This document shows positions 55,705 through 64,000 of a stretch of 64,000 nt of DNA, one piece after another. The notes under the pieces are model-generated. The model worked only from the letters and a program-made list of their open reading frames with translations. It ran no database searches and was not told the origin of the DNA. Made by a program: the position numbers and the translations under genes. This DNA is from JBMDXB01 sp048594975 (lineage in GTDB: Bacteria > Acidobacteriota > Vicinamibacteria > Vicinamibacterales > 2-12-FULL-66-21), in NCBI GenBank assembly GCA_048594975.1, contig JBMDXQ010000090.1, positions 434,001-498,000 on the forward strand, written 5' to 3'. The first letter of the stretch is position 1. Every line of letters begins with the position of its first letter.

Positions 55705-56760
55705 ATGAACGCGTCGATTCTCCTGCTGCCCGGTGACGGCATCGGTCCCGAGGTCGTCGCAGCAGCGGAGCAGGTCCTCAGGGCAGTCGCCGCCCGCTTC
55801 GACCACCGCTTCAATTGTGCGTCGGCGCCGATCGGCGGCGCCGCACTGCGCACGGGACTGCCGCCTCTTCCCGACGAGACGCTGCACGCGGCCAGGCGCT
55901 GCGACGCGGTGCTGCTCGGCGCCGTGGGCGATCCGGCGTTCGACAGCGGCGAGTCCAGTCGCAGGCCCGAGGCCGCTCTGCTCGGGATACGCCGCGAGCT
56001 GCAGCTGTTTGCCAACTTCCGCCCCGCGCGCGTGTGGCCCGGGCTCGAGAGCGCCGGCCCGCTGAAGCCGGAGGTCCTGGCCGGCACCGACATGCTCGTC
56101 GTCCGCGAGCTCACCGGCGGCCTGTACTACGGGGAACCGCGGGGTCTCGCCGGCGACGGCGCTTCCGCGGTGAACACGATGCGCTACACACGTGCGGAGA
56201 TCGAGCGTATCGCGACGCGTGCGTTCGACGCGGCCCGCGCGAGGCGCAGGCGCCTGACCTCGGTGGACAAGGCGAACGTCCTCGAGGTGTCGAGGCTCTG
56301 GCGCGCCGTGGTCAGCGACGTCGCCGGCCGGTACCCGGACGTGACGCTCGATCACATGCTCGTCGACGCCTGCGCGATGAAGCTCGCGCTCGCCCCTTCG
56401 CGCTTCGACGTGATCCTGACGGAGAACCTGTTCGGCGACATCCTGTCGGACGAGGCGGGCGCCGTCGTGGGATCGCTGGGCCTGCTGCCGTCCGCCAGCC
56501 TCGGTGCCGGCACGGGCCTGTTCGAGCCAGTCCACGGCTCGGCGCCCGACATCGCGGGCAGGAATATCGCCAACCCGGTGGGCGCAATCGCGTCAGCCGC
56601 GATGCTCCTGCGGCATGCGTTGAAGATGGAAGAGGAAGCCACCGCCGTCGAGCGCGCCATCGAGCGCACACTGGCCGCCGGAACGGGCACGCGGGACCTG
56701 TTCCCGTCGAACGGGATCGGCACCCGCGAGATGGCCGCGGCGATCGCCGCGAAGATCTAG
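55705..56760 (+). CDS. leuB: 3-isopropylmalate dehydrogenase
   Basis: A 351-residue NAD-dependent oxidative decarboxylase. Motifs: LLPGDGIGPEVV, LLGIRRELQLFANFRPARVW, VRELTGGLYYGEPRG, LTSVDKANVLEVSRLWR and the signature LTENLFGDILSDEAGAVVGSLGLLPSASLG. It follows leuA after 93 bp; that gap contains a 7-bp hairpin (GCACGTC 55656-55662 with GACGTGC 55669-55675) of unknown function. Gene order leuC-leuD-(lysR)-leuA-leuB gives a complete leucine pathway from 2-oxoisovalerate. Confidence 0.95.
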   Translation: MNASILLLPGDGIGPEVVAAAEQVLRAVAARFDHRFNCASAPIGGAALRTGLPPLPDETLHAARRCDAVLLGAVGDPAFDSGESSRRPEAALLGIRRELQLFANFRPARVWPGLESAGPLKPEVLAGTDMLVVRELTGGLYYGEPRGLAGDGASAVNTMRYTRAEIERIATRAFDAARARRRRLTSVDKANVLEVSRLWRAVVSDVAGRYPDVTLDHMLVDACAMKLALAPSRFDVILTENLFGDILSDEAGAVVGSLGLLPSASLGAGTGLFEPVHGSAPDIAGRNIANPVGAIASAAMLLRHALKMEEEATAVERAIERTLAAGTGTRDLFPSNGIGTREMAAAIAAKI

Positions 56761-56802
56761 CGAGGCTGCGCCTGAGACCGGCGAGAGGCTCCGCCTCGCT
56801 AG
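56757..56802. terminator. Hairpin between convergent leuB and glmS
   Basis: CTAGCGAGGC (56757-56766, including the leuB stop) pairs with GCCTCGCTAG (56793-56802) as a 10-bp perfect stem, with a smaller hairpin possible inside. The rest of the 198-bp gap up to glmS shows no gene. Confidence 0.55.
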
Positions 56803-56958
56803 TCCGCAAGCTTGAGAACGCCGCGCTGTCGCGCGGACGGCCTTTCGCCCCGAAAACTCGACTCATTCGCAGGCGTCGTCGGGGCTCAAGGCCTCCAGCG
56901 CTTCGCGTTGCCGCCTTCGCTGCGCTCGGCGGCCTCGCGACCGCGTTCGGCATTGGCT

Positions 56959-58803
56959 CTATTCCACAGTCACGCTCTTCGCGAGGTTTCGGGGCTGATC
57001 CACGTCGCAGCCGCGGCGGATGGCGATGTGGTAGGCGAGCAGTTGCAGCGGGACGACCATCAGGACCGGGGTGAGCAGCGGGTGCGAGTCGGGCACGGTG
57101 ATCAGGAAGTCGGTGGCCGGGTCCAGCAGCTCGTGAATGCCATTCGGCGTGCTGGTGGTCAGCGCGACGACCGATCCGCCCCGCGCCTTGGCCTCCTGAA
57201 TGTTGCCCATCATCTTGTTGAACACGTGGTCGTGCGGCGCGATCGCGACGACCGGCATCCGCTCGTCGATGAGGGCGATCGGCCCGTGCTTCATCTCGCC
57301 GGCGGGATACCCTTCGGCGTGGATGTACGAGATTTCCTTGAGCTTGAGCGCGCCCTCGAGGGCAATCGGGTAGTTGATCCCGCGCCCCAGATAGAGAAAG
57401 TCGCTGCGCTGGTAGAAGCGGCGCGCGATCTCCTCGGTGAGTCCGTCGCATCTGAGTGCCTGCTCGATGAGCAGGGGCAGCTGCACGAGTCCTTCGATGT
57501 GCGGCCGCGCCGCCTCGGGCGTGAGCGTCCTGCGGATCTGCCCGAGATACATCGCCAGCAGGTGCAGCGCGACCAGCTGCGAGGTGAATGCCTTGGTCGA
57601 CGCGACGCCGATTTCCGGCCCGGCGTGCGTATAGACGGTGCCGTCGCTCTCGCGCGTGGCCATGCTCCCGACGACGTTGCAGATGGCGATGCTGTGCGCC
57701 CCCTTCTTGCGCGCCTCGCGCAGCGCCGCCAGCGTGTCGGCGGTCTCCCCCGACTGCGTGATGACGATGGTCAGCGTGTTCTTCGAGACGATTGGATCCC
57801 GGTAGCGGTACTCGGATCCGTAGTCCACCTCCACGGAGACGCGCGCCAGCGACTCGAACAGAAACTTGCCGACCAGCCCGGCGTGCCAGGACGTGCCGCA
57901 CGCCAGGATGACGATGCGCTCGACCCCGCGCAGCACCTCGTCCGGGATCTCGATCTCGTGCAGGTAGATCTGCCCGCTCTCCGCCGAGGCGCGCCCGAGC
58001 ACCGTCTCCCGCACGGCCATCGGCTGCTCGAAGATCTCCTTGAGCATGAAATGCTTGTATCCGGCCTTCTCGGCCATGACCGGATCCCAGGAGACCCTCG
58101 TGCTCTTCTTCGAGACGCCGCGCCCCGAGTAGTCCGTGAACTCCACGCCGGACGGCGTGATCACCGCCATCTCCTCGTCGCCGAGGAAGACCACGTCGCG
58201 CGTGTGGCTGAGCACCGCGGGAATATCGGAGGCCACGAAGAACTCGCCGTCGCCCAGACCGAGGACGATCGGCGGGCCATTCCGCACCGCCACGATCTTG
58301 TTCGGGTGGTCGGCCGAGATCAGCACCAGGGCGAACAGGCCGCGCAGCAGCAGCAGCGCCCGCCGCACCGCGTTCTCGAGCCCGTCGTCCTTCATCTCCC
58401 GTTCGATCAGGTGCGCGACGATCTCGGTGTCGGTCTCGGTGACGAACCGGTGCCCTTCGCTGCGCAGCTGCTGCTTCAGGTCCAGGTAGTTCTCGATGAT
58501 GCCGTTGTGGACCACCACGATCCGGCCGGTGCAGTCACGGTGCGGGTGCGCGTTCTCCTCGGTCGGCCGGCCGTGCGTCGCCCAGCGCGTATGGCCGATG
58601 CCGTACTCGCCGTCGAGCGGCTGCGTCGCGATGATTTCCTCGAGCCGCGAGAGCCTGCCGGCGCTGCGCCGCAGCTCGATCGTGCCGTCGCGCACCACCG
58701 CCACGCCCGCCGAATCGTAGCCGCGGTACTCGAGCCGCCTGAGCCCGTCGATCAGGATCGGCATGACCTGCTTCTGTCCGATGTAGCCGATAATCCCGCA
58801 CAT
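56959..58803 (-). CDS. glmS: Glutamine-fructose-6-phosphate aminotransferase
   Basis: A 614-residue enzyme making glucosamine-6-phosphate. The start MCGIIGYIG places nucleophile Cys2 directly after Met, so ATG 58803 is certain. The glutaminase domain (about 1-230) has GIGHTRWATHGRPTEENAHPH, and two SIS domains follow (ACGTSWHAGLVGKFLFESL; ITQSGETADTLAALREARKKGAHSIAICN; LGRGINYPIALEGALKLKEISYIHAEGYPAGEMKHGPIALI), ending with LAKSVTVE. It pairs with glmU, 91 bp upstream on the same strand. Confidence 0.97.
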   Translation of the reverse strand: MCGIIGYIGQKQVMPILIDGLRRLEYRGYDSAGVAVVRDGTIELRRSAGRLSRLEEIIATQPLDGEYGIGHTRWATHGRPTEENAHPHRDCTGRIVVVHNGIIENYLDLKQQLRSEGHRFVTETDTEIVAHLIEREMKDDGLENAVRRALLLLRGLFALVLISADHPNKIVAVRNGPPIVLGLGDGEFFVASDIPAVLSHTRDVVFLGDEEMAVITPSGVEFTDYSGRGVSKKSTRVSWDPVMAEKAGYKHFMLKEIFEQPMAVRETVLGRASAESGQIYLHEIEIPDEVLRGVERIVILACGTSWHAGLVGKFLFESLARVSVEVDYGSEYRYRDPIVSKNTLTIVITQSGETADTLAALREARKKGAHSIAICNVVGSMATRESDGTVYTHAGPEIGVASTKAFTSQLVALHLLAMYLGQIRRTLTPEAARPHIEGLVQLPLLIEQALRCDGLTEEIARRFYQRSDFLYLGRGINYPIALEGALKLKEISYIHAEGYPAGEMKHGPIALIDERMPVVAIAPHDHVFNKMMGNIQEAKARGGSVVALTTSTPNGIHELLDPATDFLITVPDSHPLLTPVLMVVPLQLLAYHIAIRRGCDVDQPRNLAKSVTVE

Positions 58804-58894
58804 TTGACTGATTCCTGACGGGTAAGACTGCGTCACATGAAGTGGTAAGTGGCGGCGGTTGGGATCGGACGCGGGAAGGCGGAGCGCTGACCAC

Positions 58895-60280
58895 TTACTC
58901 CTTCTGCCGTCGCTTCTTCTCCTTCACCCAGCCCTCTTTGTTCACCTGCCGGCCGCGCGCGATCGCCAGCGACCCGGCGGGCACGTCGTCGGTGATCGAC
59001 GACCCGGCGGCGACGTACGCGCCGCGCCCGACGCGGACCGGGGCGATGAGCTGCGTGTCGCTGCCGATGAACGCGCCGTCCTCGATGACCGTCGGATGCT
59101 TCACCACGCCGTCGTAGTTGCAGGTGATGGTGCCGGCGCCGACGTTGACCCGCTCGCCGATCGTGGCATCACCGAGGTAGGCGAGATGGTTGGCCTTCGA
59201 CCCGCGGCCGAGGGTGGTCTTCTTCAGTTCGACGAAATTGCCGACGTGCGCCTCGGGGCCGACGCTCGAGTCCGGCCGGATGTGGGCGAACGGACCGATC
59301 CGCGCCCCGCTCGCCACGCGCGAGCTCGTGATCACGCAGAAATTGTTGATGACGACCCCGTCCTCGATCGTCGAGTCGACGATCCGCACGCCGGAATGGA
59401 TCTCGCAGCGCGCGCCGACGCGCGTCGCCCCTTCCAGGTACACGCCCGGATGAATCGTCGTGTCCGGGCCGATGACGACGTCCGGCCCGATGAACGCCGT
59501 GGCGGGGTCGACAATCGTCACGCCCGCCTCCATCCACGCGTCGTTGGTGCCGCCCCTGAGGATGTCTGCCAATTCGGCCAGCTCCTTCCGGCTGTTGACG
59601 CCCAGGATCTCGCGCGCGTCGGCGACGCTCGACGTTTCCACGGCACGCCCGCGCGCCCGGAAGATCTTCACGAGATCGGGCAGGTAGTACTCACCCTGCA
59701 CGTTTGCCGAGCCCACCTCGCGGAGCGCCGCGAACAACCCCGGGAGATCGAAGGCGTAGATGCCGCTGTTGATCTCGCGAATCTCGCGCTCGGCCGTCGT
59801 CGCGTCCCGATGCTCCACGATCGCGGCGATCCGTGCGTCCTCGCGCACGATGCGGCCGTAGCCGTCCGGCGCGTCCACCTCTGCCGTGAGGATTGTCGCC
59901 GCGGCCTCCGCCCCCTCGTGACGTTCCACCAGGGCCCGCACGGTCTCCGGGCGAAGCAACGGCACGTCGCCCGAGAGCAGAATGATTGTACCGCGCGCGT
60001 CACCCACGACCGGTTCGGCTTGCAGGAGCGCGTGTCCTGTCCCGAGTTGCGGTTCCTGCACCGCAAACCGGAGGCCCGGCCGGTTTCCCACCACTTCCCG
60101 GACGAGATCGGCCTGATGCCCTACGATCACCGTCGTGGACGCCGGGTCTAGCGTCGTCGCGAGGCGAAGGACGTGATCGATGAGGGGCATGCCCGCGACA
60201 CGGTGCAGGACCTTCGGGAGATCCGACTTCATGCGGGTGCCCTTGCCGGCGGCGAGGACGACGACGTGTCGGTCGGGCAT
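58895..60280 (-). CDS. glmU: Bifunctional GlmU (UDP-GlcNAc synthesis)
   Basis: A 461-residue enzyme with an N-terminal uridyltransferase (VVLAAGKGTRMKSDLPKVLHRVAGMPLIDHVL; ILLSGDVPLLRPETV) and a C-terminal left-handed beta-helix acetyltransferase (FIGPDVVIGPDTTIHPGVYLEGATRVGARCEI...NHLAYLGDATIGERVNVGAGTITCNYDG). It converts glucosamine-1-phosphate to UDP-GlcNAc for peptidoglycan and LPS. The C-terminal KKRRQKE tail is basic. Confidence 0.97.
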   Translation of the reverse strand: MPDRHVVVLAAGKGTRMKSDLPKVLHRVAGMPLIDHVLRLATTLDPASTTVIVGHQADLVREVVGNRPGLRFAVQEPQLGTGHALLQAEPVVGDARGTIILLSGDVPLLRPETVRALVERHEGAEAAATILTAEVDAPDGYGRIVREDARIAAIVEHRDATTAEREIREINSGIYAFDLPGLFAALREVGSANVQGEYYLPDLVKIFRARGRAVETSSVADAREILGVNSRKELAELADILRGGTNDAWMEAGVTIVDPATAFIGPDVVIGPDTTIHPGVYLEGATRVGARCEIHSGVRIVDSTIEDGVVINNFCVITSSRVASGARIGPFAHIRPDSSVGPEAHVGNFVELKKTTLGRGSKANHLAYLGDATIGERVNVGAGTITCNYDGVVKHPTVIEDGAFIGSDTQLIAPVRVGRGAYVAAGSSITDDVPAGSLAIARGRQVNKEGWVKEKKRRQKE

Positions 60281-60336
60281 GGAAGCGATAGTCTAACCCT
60301 GCCGACGGCGGGCCGGAGTACGATTGGAGAAGGGCG

Positions 60337-61041
60337 TTAGCGGCGGGGCCGCTGGCGGCGCCGGCCGTTGTCCGGTGCGGTGTCCAGGATCGTCCGGAAG
60401 TCGGCATGCTGGCGCAGCGTCTCCAGATCGGGGTCCTGGCGCGCCAGCGCGCGGTTGTCCGGATTCAAAACGATCGCCTGGCGCAGGTGGTCCAGGGCGT
60501 CCTCGGGCCGGCCCCGCATCGACAGCGCGACGGCCATGATGTAGTGGGCGTGGTCGCTCCCCGGGTCGTCGTTGAGCGCGCGATTCAGGTGCTCGAGCGC
60601 TGCATCGTGGTCCCCTGAGTTCAGCGACACCGTCGCGGCGTACACCCGCTCCTGCGGGTTGGTGGGTGTCGGGGGCTGCCGGGAGGTCTCACGCTCGCAG
60701 ACGCGCAGGTAGAGCCGGGCGCGCTCGACCAGCTCGCGTTCGTCTGGGTGCCGCTCGAGAACGGTGCGGAAGTGCTCGGCCGCCACCGGGTAATTGTGCC
60801 GCTGCAGCGCCTGGACGCCACGCTCGTACACGGCGATGGCTTCGTAGTACGCGGGCTTCTTCGGGGGCGCAGAGGGTGGCTCCTTGTCCCGCGCCGGTGG
60901 AGGGGAAGTGGAAACCGGCGCCCTTGTAAGGGGGACGCTCCTCGCCGGACGCTCGGTGGCGGCCTTCCTGACAGACTTGCGTTCCGGCCTCTTCTTCCTG
61001 GCGGTCCCCCGCGAGGGGGCCGCCCGGCGCTGTTTCGCCAT
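60337..61041 (-). CDS. TPR-repeat protein with basic N-terminal tail
   Basis: A 234-residue cytoplasmic protein. The first 65 residues are low complexity, rich in Arg, Lys, Pro and Ala. About four tetratricopeptide helices follow (AIAVYERGVQALQRHNYPVAAEHFRTVLERHPDE; RVYAATVSLNSGDHDAALEHLNRALNDDPGSDHAHYIMAVALSMRGRPEDALDHLRQAIVLNP). It ends with DNGRRRQRPRR. No signal peptide is present. It is probably a scaffold; the partner is unknown. It lies between rsmI and glmU, same strand. Confidence 0.8.
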   Translation of the reverse strand: MAKQRRAAPSRGTARKKRPERKSVRKAATERPARSVPLTRAPVSTSPPPARDKEPPSAPPKKPAYYEAIAVYERGVQALQRHNYPVAAEHFRTVLERHPDERELVERARLYLRVCERETSRQPPTPTNPQERVYAATVSLNSGDHDAALEHLNRALNDDPGSDHAHYIMAVALSMRGRPEDALDHLRQAIVLNPDNRALARQDPDLETLRQHADFRTILDTAPDNGRRRQRPRR

Positions 61042-61148
61042 TCAACTCCTGGGCTGCGAGGGCCCGGCTGCGGCGAGACAGTAGCAAAATGCGTTTGATT
61101 CGGTCAAGCGGAGGGAGCGGGACAGCGGTTGCGGGCACGCAGATTAGG

Positions 61149-61997
61149 TCAGTCAGACGAATTCTTGTAGCGTTCGATAATACAGTAGAGCTCTCGGGTG
61201 CTCACGCCGTACTTCGCCGACAACAGCTTGAGCACTTCGCGTCGGCTACCGAGTCCAGAATCGGTCAAATCACTGAATTCAGCGACCAAGTCACGATCAG
61301 GTGGCGTGGGCAAGGCGTCTCTGTCGGCAGGTGCAGGCGGAGGAATTACCAAGGTGTACTCCCCTCGAGGTTCATGGAGGTCGACTAGAAACGTTGAAAT
61401 AGGCTTAACGACCAATTCTTCGTACGATTTGGTGAGTTCACGCGCCATTGCAATTGGTCTGTCGCCCAATTCGGAGAGCATGTCTCGGAGAGTGGCCATG
61501 ATTCGATGGGGAGCCTCATAGACCACCAGCACGCGCGGCTCCTGAGACAGCCTTGCGAACCACCGCCTGCGGTCATTTGACCGCGAAGGTGGAAAACCCA
61601 CGAAGAGAACTTCAGGGGCCGTAAACCCGGACCCCGAAAGCGCCGCGATGGCGGCCACCGGTCCGGGCACCGGTTCCACCCGCAGGCCAGCCGCATGGGC
61701 CGCTGCCACGAGGTGCGCGCCGGGGTCGGACACGACAGGGGTGCCCGCATCGGACACCAGCGCAATCGAGTCGCCCGCCTTCAGCCGGCGGATCAGCGCG
61801 GCTGCCTTCTGCCGCTCGTTGTACTCGTGCAGGCTCGTCGTGGGAGTCGAGATCGAGTAGTGTTGGAGGAGTCGGGCCGTCCGGCGGGTATCTTCCGCGG
61901 CGATGAGCGCAACCTGGCGCAGCACCCGCAGCGCCCTCAGGGTCACATCCTCGAGGTTGCCGATCGGAGTGGCGACCACAAAGAGGGTCCCGGGCAT
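61149..61997 (-). CDS. rsmI: 16S rRNA (cytidine-1402-2'-O)-methyltransferase RsmI
   Basis: A 282-residue tetrapyrrole-methylase-fold enzyme. It starts GTLFVVATPIGNLEDVTLRALRVLRQVALIAAEDTRRTARLLQHY and contains LVSDAGTPVVSDPGAHLVAAAHAAG and ELTKSYEE, all diagnostic. The C-terminal HTH-like segment (SRREVLKLLSAKYGVSTRELYCIIE) is present. The 3' third (about 61149-61500) is visibly less GC-rich than neighbouring genes. It is divergent from the DUF885 gene, 23 bp between starts. Confidence 0.93.
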   Translation of the reverse strand: MPGTLFVVATPIGNLEDVTLRALRVLRQVALIAAEDTRRTARLLQHYSISTPTTSLHEYNERQKAAALIRRLKAGDSIALVSDAGTPVVSDPGAHLVAAAHAAGLRVEPVPGPVAAIAALSGSGFTAPEVLFVGFPPSRSNDRRRWFARLSQEPRVLVVYEAPHRIMATLRDMLSELGDRPIAMARELTKSYEELVVKPISTFLVDLHEPRGEYTLVIPPPAPADRDALPTPPDRDLVAEFSDLTDSGLGSRREVLKLLSAKYGVSTRELYCIIERYKNSSD

Positions 61998-62020
61998 GGC
62001 GAGCCCGTCGATTGTACCAA

Positions 62021-63679
62021 ATGTATTCTGCCGAACCGCTGCCGCATTTCGTCGACGGGTACCTGTCCTACCTTTACGAAGTCCATCCGACGAACGCGAC
62101 CTTCGACGGCGTTCACACTCACGACGATCTGCTGGAAGACCTCAGCCGGCAGGCTATTGACGCACAGATCCGGGATCTTGGAGGGTTCGCGCGCCGCCTG
62201 GCCGCTATCGATCCCGCCCGCCTCACCGACACGGAGCGGCTCGAACGGCCCGCGCTCGAGGCGAGCATCCGCGCGCGGCTGTTCGAGCTCGAGGAGATCC
62301 GGACCTGGGAGCGCAGCCCGCAGCACTACGCGGACATCCTCGCCACCAGCCTGGCCGGGCAGGCGCTGTTCGACTATGCGCCGCTGGCCGAGCGCGCGAG
62401 ACGCGTGCTCTCGAAGCTGCGGCAGGTCCGCAAGTTCATCCAGGCGGCGACCGAGAACGTCAAAGACCCGCCCGGCATCTTCGTGAAGATCGGCCTCGAG
62501 AACATGCGGGGCACGCGCCGCTTCATCGACGAGGACCTGCCGCGCGCGTTCGGCGATCTCGACGATCTGCACATACTCGGCGACCTCGCCGACGTCGCGG
62601 CCGACGCCTCGTCGGCCATCGGCGCCTACGTGGAGTACCTCGAGAAGGACCTGGCGCCGCGCAGCCGCGGGACCTTCCGCCTGGGCCGCAAGCGCTTCGA
62701 GCAGAAACTGCTGCTCGACGAAGGGCTGTCCCTGCCTCCCGAGCGGCTTCTGGCGATCGCGACGCGCGAGCTGGAACGCACGCAGGACGAGTTCCGGCGC
62801 GTGGCCGCGCGGCTCGACGGGAGCGACCCGATGCAGGCCTGGTCGCGGGTGAAGCTCGATCATCCGCCGGCCGGCCAGCTGGTGCCGGCGGCGCAGCAGC
62901 AGCTCGACGAGCTGGTCGATTTCCTCACCCGCCAGCGGATCGTCACCATCCCCGAAGGCGCGCCGATTCACGTCGCGCCGACGCCGCGGTTCTACCGCTG
63001 GACGTTCGCCAGCATGTGGACGCCGGGCCCCTTCGAGTCGCGGCCGGTGCGCGCGTTCTACTACGTCACCGACGTCGATCCGTCGTGGACGCCCGAACGG
63101 CAGGACGAGCACATGCGCGACTTCAGCTACGGCGCGCTGTGGTCGATTTCGATCCACGAGGTGTTTCCCGGCCACTTCCTCCACTACCAGCACCTCCGGC
63201 AGGTCGAGTCGAAGCTGCGCAAGTCGATCCTGTTCTCATCGACGGCGGTGGTGGAGGGCTGGGCGCACTACTGCGAGCAGATGATGATCGACGAGGGGTT
63301 CCGCCGCGGCGATGCCGCCGTGCGCCTCGGCCAGCTCGCCGAATCGCTCGTCCGCCTGTGCCGCTTCATCGTGGGCATCCGGCTGCACTGCGAGGACCTG
63401 TCGGTGGAGCAGGGGGTCCGCTTCTTTCGCGACGAGGCGTTCCTCGAGGAGGGCGCCGCTCGCCGCGAGGCCGAGCGTGGCACCTTCGATCCGTCGTACG
63501 TGCTCTACTCGCCCGGCAAGCTCATGGTCCTCAAGCTGCGTGAGGATTACCGGGCCAGGATGGGCGCAGGCTTCTCGCTGCGTCAGTTCCACGATCGGTT
63601 CCTGGCCAACGGCACCGTGCCCATCTGGCTGCACCGCGCCCTCTTGCTCGGCGAGGGCAACGGCGACGTCCTCGACTAG
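62021..63679 (+). CDS. DUF885-family putative metallohydrolase
   Basis: A 552-residue protein of the DUF885 group, related to M32-like carboxypeptidase folds. The metal motif H379-E-V-F-P-G-H385 (SIHEVFPGHFLHYQHLR) and the downstream VVEGWAHYCEQMMIDEGF glutamate region are conserved. The N-terminus (FVDGYLSYLYEVHPTNATFDGVHTHDD) is also typical. No signal peptide was recognised, so a cytoplasmic peptidase role is possible. ATG 62021 is chosen over TTG 62012. Confidence 0.88.
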   Translation: MYSAEPLPHFVDGYLSYLYEVHPTNATFDGVHTHDDLLEDLSRQAIDAQIRDLGGFARRLAAIDPARLTDTERLERPALEASIRARLFELEEIRTWERSPQHYADILATSLAGQALFDYAPLAERARRVLSKLRQVRKFIQAATENVKDPPGIFVKIGLENMRGTRRFIDEDLPRAFGDLDDLHILGDLADVAADASSAIGAYVEYLEKDLAPRSRGTFRLGRKRFEQKLLLDEGLSLPPERLLAIATRELERTQDEFRRVAARLDGSDPMQAWSRVKLDHPPAGQLVPAAQQQLDELVDFLTRQRIVTIPEGAPIHVAPTPRFYRWTFASMWTPGPFESRPVRAFYYVTDVDPSWTPERQDEHMRDFSYGALWSISIHEVFPGHFLHYQHLRQVESKLRKSILFSSTAVVEGWAHYCEQMMIDEGFRRGDAAVRLGQLAESLVRLCRFIVGIRLHCEDLSVEQGVRFFRDEAFLEEGAARREAERGTFDPSYVLYSPGKLMVLKLREDYRARMGAGFSLRQFHDRFLANGTVPIWLHRALLLGEGNGDVLD

Positions 63680-63707
63680 CTGTCCGGGAGTTCTTGAAGG
63701 AAGGCCC

Positions 63708-64000
63708 ATGCCGCTCTACGAATATCAGTGCGAGTCCTGCGGAAAGGTCACCGAGCGGATTCAGAAGTTCTCTGACCCGCCGCTGGAGAGCTGCCCGGCG
63801 TGCGGCGGGCGGGTCAAGAAGCTCCTGTCCACGCCGGCGATCCAGTTCAAGGGGTCCGGCTGGTACATCACCGATTACGCGAGGAAGGGCGGTGCGGCCG
63901 AGAAGCAGCCGCCCGGCGCGGGCAAGGACACGGCCGGCGAAAAGCCGGACAAACCCGAGAAGACCGAGACGGCCGGCAAGAGCGGCGAGTCGCGCTCTGC
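63708..64000 (+). CDS. FmdB-family zinc-ribbon protein (partial)
   Basis: The right edge cuts the gene after about 97 codons. The start MPLYEYQCESCGKVTERIQKF with C8-x-x-C11 and C29-x-x-C32 (SCPACGG) is the FmdB zinc ribbon. The LLSTPAIQFKGSGWYITDYA segment is usual. A Lys/Glu/Gly-rich tail follows. The family is proposed to be regulatory, but its function is not settled. A ribosome binding site (AAGGAAGG) precedes ATG 63708, and the gene follows the DUF885 gene by 28 bp. Confidence 0.92.
   Translation, partial: MPLYEYQCESCGKVTERIQKFSDPPLESCPACGGRVKKLLSTPAIQFKGSGWYITDYARKGGAAEKQPPGAGKDTAGEKPDKPEKTETAGKSGESRS

Noticed and set aside
61149..61500. Lower-GC 3' part of rsmI as horizontally acquired DNA
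   Set aside because: The segment completes a normal RsmI C-terminus in frame, so composition alone does not support transfer.

Overview
The window reads as chromosomal DNA around the replication origin of a GC-rich, diderm (Gram-negative-type) bacterium. The origin is placed by rpmH-rnpA-yidD-yidC on one side, dnaA-dnaN-gyrB-gyrA on the other, and DnaA-box-like sites between rpmH and dnaA. From there nearly all genes to the left (about 40.1 kb down to 13.8 kb) run leftward and the dnaA-gyrA block runs rightward, as expected for leading-strand genes leaving oriC. SurA-like, heptose-nucleotide, O-antigen ABC exporter and lipoprotein genes indicate an outer membrane. The overall gene set and style (very high GC, 4-bp start/stop overlaps, NtrC/RsbU-type regulators) resemble Acidobacteriota such as Vicinamibacteria; that placement is inference, not demonstrated. 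No rRNA, tRNA, CRISPR array or transposase was seen.

Layout. 0-13.8 kb is a mixed accessory and regulatory stretch: a lipoprotein, a class-A beta-lactamase-like serine hydrolase coupled to an RsbU-type phosphatase, FabZ, an HExxH protein, an EamA exporter with an Lrp regulator, a dienoyl-CoA-reductase-like SDR, a PCYCGC-type lipoprotein that appears to need selenocysteine, a hybrid histidine kinase, a FliA-like sigma factor, an orphan phosphoacceptor-domain protein with an HTH partner, and an NtrC-type activator. 13.8-24 kb (leftward) holds dusB, a NusG paralogue, a SurA-like chaperone, mfd, the HldE-type nucleotidyltransferase, wzt/wzm and a PP2C phosphatase. 23.6-30 kb is an ATP synthase operon (b, b', delta, alpha, gamma, beta, epsilon) without the a and c genes. 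30.2-40.1 kb is selD, parB, parA, a parS site, rsmG, mnmG, mnmE, khpB, yidC, yidD, rnpA, rpmH. 40.1-48.5 kb is oriC, dnaA, dnaN, gyrB, gyrA. 48.6-64 kb holds a UvrD-family helicase, remnants of a four-helix-bundle gene, leuC-leuD, a LysR regulator divergent from leuA-leuB, glmS, glmU, a TPR protein, rsmI, a DUF885 protein and the start of an FmdB-like zinc-ribbon gene.

Most notable: two genes are interrupted by an in-frame TGA at the position of a conserved Cys, each followed by a hairpin resembling a bacterial SECIS element. One is selD itself (selenophosphate synthetase, Sec at its catalytic position). The other is the PCYCGC lipoprotein at 7.4-7.9 kb, in which TGA creates a U-x-x-C motif. 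Together they suggest a selenocysteine-decoding organism and a candidate selenoprotein family; selA, selB and selC are not in the window. Secondary observations include a 60-bp duplication of the atpG 3' end beside a REP-like palindrome, an auto-operator candidate at lrp, a LeuA lacking the leucine-regulatory domain, and a bipartite oriC candidate.
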